Assembly (NCBI GenBank): GCA_027022775.1 | Contig: JALVXO010000122.1 | Location: 1-11,045, forward strand | DNA length: 11,045 nucleotides | From: Campylobacteraceae bacterium | Lineage (GTDB): Bacteria > Campylobacterota > Campylobacteria > Campylobacterales > Sulfurovaceae | Direction of reading: 5' to 3' | Shown: one piece after another, positions 5,884-11,045 of the stretch | How the letters are laid out: each line of letters opens with the position of its first letter | Position numbering within the stretch: position 1 is the stretch's first letter | Notes under the pieces: generated by a model | The model's input: the letters and a program-made list of their open reading frames with translations, nothing else | The model's database searches: none | Told to the model about the DNA's origin: nothing | Program-made: the position numbers and the translations under genes

Positions 5884-6663
5884 ATGAGAGTAGATTTACA
5901 CAACCACACCCCACTTTGCAACCATGCAGAGGGGAGTCCTAGAGAGTTTGTTTTAAAAGCGGTTGAAGAGGGTATAGATATTTTTGGGTTTAGCGACCAT
6001 GCCCCTATGGAGTTTGATAAAAAATACCGTATGGGTTTTTCGCAAATGCACGAATATGAGCAAGAGATTTTGAATTTAAAAGATGAGTTTAAAGGGCAAA
6101 TAGATATTAGGCTGGCTTACGAAGTTGACTTTCTGCACGGATATATGGATGAGCGGGTTTTAAATGCCAATGTTGATTATTTGATAGGCTCAGTACATTT
6201 TATTAATAAGTGGGGCTTTGACAATCCTGAATTTATCGGCGAATATAAAAACAGGGATATAGATAAAATTTACCAAGACTATTTTGATGCAGTTGCTGCA
6301 ATGGCAAAAAGCGGAAAATTTAATATTGTCGGACATTTGGATTTAATAAAGGTATTTAATTACCGGCCAAAAAAAGATGTGCGGCTGATTGCTAAAAATG
6401 CAATAAAAGCTATAAAAGAAGCAAATTTAACCGTAGAGTTAAACAGTGCCGGTTTAAGAAAGCCGGTTAAAGAGGTTTATCCAAGCCTGGAGCTGTTGGA
6501 GATGTGTTACGAAAATTCCATCGACATAACTTTTGGTTCAGATGCGCATAAAATAGAACAGGTGGGTTTTGGATACCCCCAGGCAGCCGAACTTGCCAAA
6601 AGAGCTGGTTATGACAGCTGTGTAACATTTATCAACAAAGATAAACAATTGCATAAATTTTAA
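5884..6663 (+). CDS. hisJ: Histidinol-phosphatase, PHP family (HisJ/HisK type)
   Basis: This enzyme most likely hydrolyses L-histidinol phosphate to histidinol, the penultimate part of histidine synthesis, in the cytoplasm. The 259-residue protein carries the metal-binding PHP signatures: DLHNH (4-8, with H6 and H8), H14 in CNHAEG, SDH (37-39), E80, GSVHF (102-106), VGHLD (149-153) and GSDAH (218-222). These fit the trinuclear metal site of HisJ-type phosphatases, and length and motif order match that subgroup rather than PHP polymerase domains. TAGGA (5872-5876), overlapping the upstream stop, serves as ribosome binding site. It follows the patatin gene by 9 bp and is probably in the same transcript; no other his genes are in the window. 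A different phosphomonoesterase substrate remains possible. Confidence 0.82.
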   Translation: MRVDLHNHTPLCNHAEGSPREFVLKAVEEGIDIFGFSDHAPMEFDKKYRMGFSQMHEYEQEILNLKDEFKGQIDIRLAYEVDFLHGYMDERVLNANVDYLIGSVHFINKWGFDNPEFIGEYKNRDIDKIYQDYFDAVAAMAKSGKFNIVGHLDLIKVFNYRPKKDVRLIAKNAIKAIKEANLTVELNSAGLRKPVKEVYPSLELLEMCYENSIDITFGSDAHKIEQVGFGYPQAAELAKRAGYDSCVTFINKDKQLHKF

Positions 6664-6698
6664 GCAATATTTTACGATGAATAAAGCTAATTTATAGG

Positions 6699-6728
6699 TA
6701 TAATATAGTGTTTAAATTTTAAGAGGAG
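6699..6728 (+). promoter_or_regulatory. glnA promoter -10 and strong ribosome binding site
   Basis: A perfect TATAAT (6699-6704) lies 29 bp before the glnA ATG; no good -35 is seen at the matching distance. AGAGGAG (6722-6728) is a strong Shine-Dalgarno sequence 5 bp before the ATG. No sigma-54 type GG/GC element is evident. Confidence 0.65.
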
Positions 6729-6733
6729 TAACA

Positions 6734-8167
6734 ATGGGCAAATTTGTTAACAATATTGACGAGTTTTTCAAGTTCTGCGAAGAGAACGAAGTGGAGTTTG
6801 TAGATTTAAGATTTACAGACATTAAAGGTGCGTGGCATCACATTACTTACAGAATGAGCGCTGTAAATGCTGAAAATTTAGAAAACGGTTTCCCGTTTGA
6901 CGGTTCTTCTATTGAGGCGTGGCAGCCTATAAACCAGTCTGACATGATTCTAAAGCCGGATGTTCCGACTGCTTTTTTAGATCCTTTCACTGCTGATCCG
7001 ACTGTTGTTGTAATTTGTGATGTTTATGACATTTACAACAATGAACTTTATGCAAAATGTCCAAGATCTATTGCTAAAAAAGCGTTAAAAGTTTTAGAAG
7101 AGAAAGGTGTGGCAGACGCTGCATATTTCGGGCCTGAAAATGAATTTTTTATTTTCGATAATGTTGTAATTAAAGATAAAGACAATGAGCAATATTTCAG
7201 AGTAGATTCTGACGAAGGCCACTGGGCAGATGATGCAGAATATGAAGACAGCATAAATATCGGCCACAGACCAAGAATTAAAGGCGGTTATTTCCCTGTT
7301 ATGCCAACAGATACAATGGTAGATTTAAGAGCAGAAATGATGCAAGTTCTTGAAGAGGTTGGCATTGATGTAGTTCTAAACCACCACGAAGTTGCTCAAG
7401 CTCAAGGTGAAATCGGAGTTGTATTTAGCGACCTGATAACTGCAGCTGATAATGTTCAAAAATATAAATATGTAGTAAAAATGGTTGCTCACTTAAATGG
7501 TAAAACTGCAACTTTCATGCCAAAACCGATTTACAACGACAACGGTAACGGTATGCATGTTCACCAGTCACTTTGGAAAGATGGCAAAAACCTGTTCTAT
7601 CAAGAAGGTGAATATGCAAACTTAAGCAAAACTGCTCTTGATTACTTAAGCGGTATTTTCCACCACAAAGAGGCTGTTGCTGCATTTACAAACCCTTCAA
7701 CCAACTCTTATAAGAGACTATTGCCTGGATTTGAAGCACCAAGAATTTTAACTTACTCAAGCCAAAACCGCTCTGCAGCTTGCCGTATTCCTTACGGTGC
7801 AGGTGAAAAGTCTACAAGAATCGAAACAAGATTCCCAGACAGCTCATCTAACCCATATTTAGCATTTACTGTTCTAATGATGGCAGGACTTGACGGTATC
7901 GAAAAAGGCGGATACGATTTAGTAGGGCCTGTAAATGAAGACCTGTTCGAGTTAACAAGAGACGACCTTAAAGAGAGAGGCATTCCTGAATTGCCAAATA
8001 CTTTAAGAGATGCTTTAGAAGGTTTAGAAAAAGACCATGAATTCTTAAAACCGGTAATGAGTGATGATTTCATTAAAACTTATATCGATTACCAATTCGA
8101 AAGACATGTTGTTCCAGTTGAGGGAAGACCAACTCCTTATGAGTATGTATCTACTTTCTCTTGCTAA
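6734..8167 (+). CDS. glnA: Glutamine synthetase, type I (GlnA)
   Basis: It makes glutamine from glutamate, ammonia and ATP and is the main entry for ammonium assimilation, acting as a cytoplasmic dodecamer. The 477 residues include the beta-grasp N domain with the DGSS loop (56-59), the metal-binding GPENEFFIF (133-141), the ATP-site NGNGMHVHQS (270-279), the glutamate-site NPSTNSYKRLLPG (320-332) and a later FPDSSSNPYLAF (367-378). In enterobacterial GS-I-beta the adenylylated Tyr lies in NLYDLPPEE; the aligned stretch here is DLFELTRDD with F405, so the usual covalent control cannot occur at that position. This agrees with what is known for Helicobacter GlnA. The gene is monocistronic, with its own promoter and a downstream hairpin. 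Start and length agree with the family. Confidence 0.97.
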   Translation: MGKFVNNIDEFFKFCEENEVEFVDLRFTDIKGAWHHITYRMSAVNAENLENGFPFDGSSIEAWQPINQSDMILKPDVPTAFLDPFTADPTVVVICDVYDIYNNELYAKCPRSIAKKALKVLEEKGVADAAYFGPENEFFIFDNVVIKDKDNEQYFRVDSDEGHWADDAEYEDSINIGHRPRIKGGYFPVMPTDTMVDLRAEMMQVLEEVGIDVVLNHHEVAQAQGEIGVVFSDLITAADNVQKYKYVVKMVAHLNGKTATFMPKPIYNDNGNGMHVHQSLWKDGKNLFYQEGEYANLSKTALDYLSGIFHHKEAVAAFTNPSTNSYKRLLPGFEAPRILTYSSQNRSAACRIPYGAGEKSTRIETRFPDSSSNPYLAFTVLMMAGLDGIEKGGYDLVGPVNEDLFELTRDDLKERGIPELPNTLRDALEGLEKDHEFLKPVMSDDFIKTYIDYQFERHVVPVEGRPTPYEYVSTFSC

Positions 8168-8170
8168 ATC

Positions 8171-8190
8171 CAAGCCCTTTTTCGGGCTTG
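8171..8190 (+). terminator. glnA downstream hairpin (weak terminator)
   Basis: CAAGCCC (8171-8177) and GGGCTTG (8184-8190) form a perfect 7-bp stem with a T-rich 6-nt loop, 3 bp after the glnA stop. No T-tract follows on the + strand, so intrinsic termination may be weak or the hairpin may mainly protect the 3' end of the mRNA. Confidence 0.6.
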
Positions 8191-8211
8191 CTGCCTGCTC
8201 TAAACTTATTT

Positions 8212-8240
8212 TGCTATAATTATTAAAAACCAAATAAGGT
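8212..8240 (+). promoter_or_regulatory. Promoter and ribosome binding site of the DUF2321-type gene
   Basis: TGCTATAAT (8212-8220) is an extended -10 element identical to the one in the znuA promoter; AAGGT (8236-8240) is the ribosome binding site, 8 bp before the ATG. The gene is therefore probably expressed separately from glnA. Confidence 0.6.
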
Positions 8241-8248
8241 TATAATTT

Positions 8249-8749
8249 ATGGGTGAGAATATAAAAACACCTTATTTCGATAATGCTTTAATATGTAAAA
8301 ATGGCCATATAATTAATACTACTGCTAATTTACACCCTGAAAAGAATGAACAATTCTGTTCTGTATGCGGTGAAAAAGTTATAAATGAATGTGATGAATG
8401 CGGAACAAAAATTAAAGGTTCTTATGTTAATGAAGAAGGAAAATTTTTTCCTAGAAAATATTTTAGGCCAAACTGCTGCCATAATTGCGGAAAAGCTCAC
8501 CCTTGGGTTATGAGCAATATATCAGCTATTTTAGAATTATTAAAAATCAACGGCGGCTTTTCAGACGCACAACTTGAAAATATAGAGTTAAATCTTTTAG
8601 AAATGGTTAAAGAAACGCCAAAAATGCATTTAATATCTATAAAGTTAACAAAAAATTTTAGTAATTTGGATATAAATATTAAACAAAAGGTAAAAAAGAT
8701 AATTAACGAAATTTTTAGTGAAAAAGTTTTGGAAAATTTTAGATTTTAG
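8249..8749 (+). CDS. Zinc-ribbon protein of the DUF2321 type, unknown function
   Basis: This 166-residue cytoplasmic protein resembles the uncharacterised DUF2321 family. It has an N-terminal Y-x-x-A-x-I-C-x-N-G-H-I-I-N stretch (9-23, with C16 and H20), then a run of CxxC pairs: C37-C40, C48-C51 and C77-C80 with an extra C76. These could form one or two zinc ribbons. The last 80 residues lack cysteine and look helical, ending in a lysine-rich segment. The family is known only as conserved hypothetical; I assign no function. It has its own promoter, and its 3' end faces the minus-strand yaaA-like gene (convergent, 56 bp apart). Base composition is like its neighbours. Family membership is recognised by motif memory, not by a search. 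Confidence 0.78.
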   Translation: MGENIKTPYFDNALICKNGHIINTTANLHPEKNEQFCSVCGEKVINECDECGTKIKGSYVNEEGKFFPRKYFRPNCCHNCGKAHPWVMSNISAILELLKINGGFSDAQLENIELNLLEMVKETPKMHLISIKLTKNFSNLDINIKQKVKKIINEIFSEKVLENFRF

Positions 8750-8805
8750 TAATTTCTTAAACCAATTCACAGTTTTAAGCTATAAAATATTGTGTATAAT
8801 GCTTA

Positions 8806-9540
8806 TTAATCAATTTCATAAATAAGCTCCTGCTTATTTTTAATTTTTCTAATTTCAAGTAACTTCAATCCTTCAATTTTTAGTGCAATAAACTTTTCAA
8901 TTGTATCAATTTGATTTAATGCAGCATATTTTAATGCTAAACCGCGGTATGCTTTAGCCCAGTGACTTACAACCCTGCCATTTTTTAAAAATTTCATAGT
9001 AGTGTAATTTTTATTGGGTTTATAAAATTTATCATAAAATCCAGCTCTTATATCCAAAATATCTTCGTTTTCTAAATAGTTATCCAGTGGCTTTTTAAGT
9101 GCCTTTTTATAAATCTGTGCGACATTTAAATCTGTAATATTTTCACCTTGCTTTAAACGGTAGAGAGGTATTTTGTCATCAGCTCTTACAACCCCAAAAA
9201 GATTAGAAAAAATCAAAACATTTTCATCAATATATTTTTGCGCAGAAAGATTTAATTCTGAATAGTTCAAATAATCAAAAGCTACTCCTGTATATCGTTT
9301 TACAGCTTTCATAGCAGGTTCTAACTTAATATCATTTACATAACTCTTAATATCTTGCTCTTTCTTCAATCCAAACATTTTAGAAATAACCTTAAAATCT
9401 CTGCTGTTTAATACAGATTGATATTTATTTAGCAAAGTATCTCTTATTGGGGTTAAATCACTAAATATTAAACTTTCTAATTTAAATTTTTCGATACCGC
9501 CAAAGATTTTACTTTCACTAGGAGCCAATAATATTTTCAT
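8806..9540 (-). CDS. yaaA: YaaA-family protein (DUF328/UPF0246), peroxide-stress type
   Basis: The 244-residue protein matches the YaaA family. It has an N-terminal MKILLAPSESK strand, then RYTGVAFDYL (82-91), the family's hallmark with consensus YxGxxYxGL, and FSNLFGVVRADDKIPLYRL (111-129), the counterpart of the LSGLYGLLRPLD...YRLEM motif. A conserved Trp-containing SHWAKAYRG stretch lies in the C-terminal third. In E. coli YaaA lowers intracellular free iron and limits oxidative damage, and members have been linked to DNA binding; whether this diverged copy does so is not shown. The ATG at 9540 is preceded on its strand by AAAGG (complement of 9551-9555). A possible -10 lies at 9586-9591 (minus strand). 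Several consensus residues are changed (SNLF for SGLY), so it is a diverged member. Confidence 0.85.
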   Translation of the reverse strand: MKILLAPSESKIFGGIEKFKLESLIFSDLTPIRDTLLNKYQSVLNSRDFKVISKMFGLKKEQDIKSYVNDIKLEPAMKAVKRYTGVAFDYLNYSELNLSAQKYIDENVLIFSNLFGVVRADDKIPLYRLKQGENITDLNVAQIYKKALKKPLDNYLENEDILDIRAGFYDKFYKPNKNYTTMKFLKNGRVVSHWAKAYRGLALKYAALNQIDTIEKFIALKIEGLKLLEIRKIKNKQELIYEID

Positions 9541-9632
9541 TTTATATCTGCCTTTAGAATTTAACTGTAATTAGTTTTTTGATTTATTTTACTTTATTGC
9601 ACATATTGCCAAACATTAACACATCTTTAGAT

Positions 9633-9660
9633 TAAAGCTAAAAAGTACAAAGCTAAATGC
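9633..9660. repeat. Inverted relative of 7-bp array C
   Basis: The reverse complement reads gcattta, gctttgt, then actttttagcttta. It closely parallels array C at 205-232, including the exact word tttagctttgt. The third unit carries one extra T, so the 7-bp phase breaks once. Confidence 0.65.
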
Positions 9661-9700
9661 TTAAAAAATTGAAAGCAAAAAAAGAAATGCATCCGGTCAT

Positions 9701-9720
9701 TTTCTTGCTATAGCAAGAAA
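9701..9720. repeat. 20-bp perfect palindrome
   Basis: TTTCTTGCTA (9701-9710) is followed directly by its exact reverse complement, TAGCAAGAAA (9711-9720). The flanks (ggtca before, tccac after) resemble those of common REP-like repeats of the GTCATTC...GAATCC form, so it may be a diverged member. It is too tight (no loop) for a classical terminator. Confidence 0.85.
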
Positions 9721-9736
9721 TCCACAACTTTTGTGT

Positions 9737-9809
9737 ATTGGTTACTGGTATAGTGGGAGAGGCGTTAAATTTCCCCAGTATACTAATAACCAGTAACCAG
9801 TCAACCAAT
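9737..9809. repeat. Large imperfect inverted repeat with ggttact/agtaacc units
   Basis: GGTTACTGGT (9740-9749) is the reverse complement of ACCAGTAACC (9789-9798). The next inner segments, TATAGTGGG and CCCAGTATA (9774-9782), pair with one mismatch after a bulge. The outermost ATTGGTT (9737-9743) pairs with AACCAAT (9803-9809). Both arms are themselves built of 7-bp units (ggttact, ggtatag; aataacc, agtaacc). Confidence 0.7.
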
Positions 9810-9847
9810 ATCCCAATTCCCGCTTTAGCAGAATGACGGAACACTTT

Positions 9848-9868
9848 GTATCCTGCATCCTAAATCCC
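9848..9868. repeat. 7-bp array F (gtatcct-type x3)
   Basis: Three heptamers follow without a gap: gtatcct, gcatcct, aaatccc. The first two differ at one base and the third is more diverged. Confidence 0.6.
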
Positions 9869-9871
9869 AAT

Positions 9872-10159
9872 TTAGGAGAGTTCTTTAATAAACTTCTCTA
9901 GCTTCTCGCTCTTTGGCAATTTTATAAGTTTAACTTTGCTGCTCTGTCCGCTTACAAACTCTATACTGGATTTTGGCACTTTAAACTGTTTTGAAAAGAA
10001 TTTAACAAGCTCTTTATTTGCAGCCCCTTCAACTGCCGGGGCAGCTATGCGCACTTTGAGTGCATCTTCTCCATAAAGTCCGCAAAATTCGTTTTTGCTT
10101 GCTTGCGGCTGCGCTTTAACTTTTAAAACAATAAAATTATCCTCTACGCTATAAAACAT
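9872..10159 (-). CDS. yggU: YggU family protein (DUF167/UPF0235)
   Basis: This is a small, 95-residue cytoplasmic protein of the widely conserved YggU/DUF167 family, whose function is unknown. The sequence shows the family core: VKAQPQASKNE (14-24, consensus V.P.A.k..i), LKVRIAAPAVEGAANKELVKFFSK (34-57, consensus lkv.v.apP.dGkAN..l..fLa) and SGQSSKVKLIKL (70-81, consensus G..sr.K.v.i). The first proline of the usual APP is an A here. Its ATG (10157-10159) overlaps the end of waaA by 11 bp, so the two are translated from one transcript and probably coupled. The gene-free repeat region follows. Confidence 0.92.
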   Translation of the reverse strand: MFYSVEDNFIVLKVKAQPQASKNEFCGLYGEDALKVRIAAPAVEGAANKELVKFFSKQFKVPKSSIEFVSGQSSKVKLIKLPKSEKLEKFIKELS

Positions 10160-11045
10160 TTTTTAAATCCTCAAGCAGTTCATCTATTTTGGCGTTTGTA
10201 TCAATTTTTGCAGGAGTTAAATCTCTAAAATTAACAACGGCATCGGCAAGCTCTACCTGAGGCACAATTTTAATACCTTCAATATATTTAAATATATCTT
10301 TTTGGTTGAAGTAGTGAGGCCCGCTTATTATTCTGCAGCCAAATTGCGCAGCTTCTGCTGCATTATGTCCTCCTTTTTTTGCAAATGCACCGCCTAGTAT
10401 CACCAAATCGCTTATTGCATAAATGTTTACAAGTTCACCCATTGCATCAATCAATACAATATCGCTTTTAAAGCTTTTATCTTCACTGAATTTAGAAAAA
10501 CTCAATCTGCGCCTTCTTGCCTCTCTTGCTAAGAAGATTTCAATCTCTTCAAACCTTTCTGGATGGCGCGGTACTACAATCAGCTGGGCATTTTCTTTTC
10601 TTTTTAACTCTAAAAAGGCATTAAAAATAAGCTCCTCTTCGCCTTCATGCGTGCTTGCTGCACAAACAATGCTATCGTATCTTTTTCTCTTTGGATACTC
10701 AGCAGTGGCTTTGGCTAAATTAAAAAATTTAATATTGCCGTTAACTTTGATATTGTGTGCACCAAGGGTTTTTAAACGCCTTGCATCTTCGAAACTTTGG
10801 GCATAAACAACATCTATATTGTCAAAAATCTTTTTATAGAGCCATCTAAATCTATAATATCTTGGATAAGACTTTTTGCTGATTCTGGCATTTATTAAAA
10901 ATGTTTTTGCCCCTTTCCTTTTGGAGACTGCAAAAAGCATATACCAAAGTTCCGCTTCAAAAACAACCAGCGCTTTTTGAGGTTTAAGCCAAAATGGCAG
11001 AAAAATTTCAAAAGGTAAAAATCTAATCTGGTCTGTTTTGTATTT
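10149..11045 (-). CDS. waaA: 3-deoxy-D-manno-octulosonic acid transferase WaaA (KdtA), 5' end beyond the window
   Basis: This membrane-associated GT-B glycosyltransferase adds Kdo from CMP-Kdo to the lipid A precursor, the first step of LPS core assembly. The visible 298 C-terminal residues lack the N terminus with the membrane anchor and the first part of the acceptor domain; the frame stays open to the right edge. Visible motifs are FEAELWYML (29-37 of the visible part, family ETELWPN), the INARIS stretch just after, then the linker, ASTHEGEEE (consensus GSTHEGEEE), and the CMP-Kdo binding end with GGAFAKKGGHNAAEAAQFG followed by SGPHYFNQKDIF. All fit WaaA. The ATG at 10940 is internal: the reading frame before it continues with conserved residues. 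It precedes yggU with an 11-bp overlap. Confidence 0.93.
   Translation of the reverse strand, partial: KYKTDQIRFLPFEIFLPFWLKPQKALVVFEAELWYMLFAVSKRKGAKTFLINARISKKSYPRYYRFRWLYKKIFDNIDVVYAQSFEDARRLKTLGAHNIKVNGNIKFFNLAKATAEYPKRKRYDSIVCAASTHEGEEELIFNAFLELKRKENAQLIVVPRHPERFEEIEIFLAREARRRRLSFSKFSEDKSFKSDIVLIDAMGELVNIYAISDLVILGGAFAKKGGHNAAEAAQFGCRIISGPHYFNQKDIFKYIEGIKIVPQVELADAVVNFRDLTPAKIDTNAKIDELLEDLKNVL

Larger units (their letters stand above)
9541..9871. other. Gene-free repeat region between yggU and yaaA
   Basis: No credible gene is present; a 63-codon antisense frame crosses the repeats. The stretch holds an inverted relative of array C (9633-9660), a 20-bp perfect palindrome (9701-9720), a large imperfect inverted repeat (9737-9809), a REP-like fragment (about 9810-9840, with attcccgc and cagaatgacgg words) and three 7-bp units (9848-9868). 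It is the second region of this style in the window, and the two share words. The yaaA promoter presumably lies in its right-hand (9541-9600) end as read on the minus strand. Confidence 0.75.

Noticed and set aside
8750..8805. Bidirectional terminator between the convergent genes
   Set aside because: Only a short TTTTA/TAAAA pairing is visible; no G+C-rich stem is present.
9653..9844. 63-codon minus-strand frame across the repeat region
   Set aside because: It is built from palindromes and 7-bp repeats, with no ribosome binding site and no recognisable protein motif.
10423..10806. 127-codon frame on the + strand inside waaA
   Set aside because: It is fully antisense to a strongly conserved gene, low in complexity (S/L/K-rich), with no family motif.

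Overview
The window is AT-rich, with tightly packed genes, short intergenic gaps and lysine- and isoleucine-rich proteins. The gene set points to a Campylobacterota (Epsilonproteobacteria) chromosome: znuACB, a glutamine synthetase lacking the adenylylation tyrosine, and a waaA/YggU pair. Promoters have good -10 hexamers, three of them with an upstream TG, and poor or absent -35 boxes. A vent-type member such as the Nautiliales is my best guess, but this is inference; there is no rRNA or other marker to confirm it.

Layout. Positions 1-441 hold no gene but are rich in short repeats: four unrelated 28-bp arrays, each of four 7-bp units, plus hairpins that look like decayed REP-type palindromes. 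A promoter with a strong dyad over its -10 box then drives znuA, znuC and znuB (442-2799), a high-affinity zinc (possibly manganese) importer whose genes overlap. Next is a monocistronic AAA_14/DUF4143 ATPase (2899-4116) with its own TTGACA-type promoter. Four TTCAC words exactly 11 bp apart precede a small exported beta-rich protein made of two diverged repeats (4220-5008), which ends in a clear terminator. A patatin-like hydrolase (5089-5874) and a PHP-type histidinol-phosphatase (5884-6663) form a two-gene unit. glnA (6734-8167) has its own promoter and a downstream hairpin. A small zinc-ribbon protein of the DUF2321 type follows (8249-8749).

From 8806 onward the genes are on the minus strand: a YaaA-family protein (8806-9540), a 331-bp gene-free stretch (9541-9871) with more 7-bp repeats and palindromes, and then yggU overlapping the end of waaA, which runs off the right edge.

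The genes are mostly ordinary housekeeping: metal uptake, nitrogen assimilation, histidine synthesis and LPS core assembly. The less explained material is regulatory or structural: the 7-bp micro-arrays shared by the two gene-free regions, the 11-bp phased TTCAC array, and the dyad in the znu promoter. I see no complete new multi-gene system, CRISPR array, insertion sequence, tRNA or rRNA.
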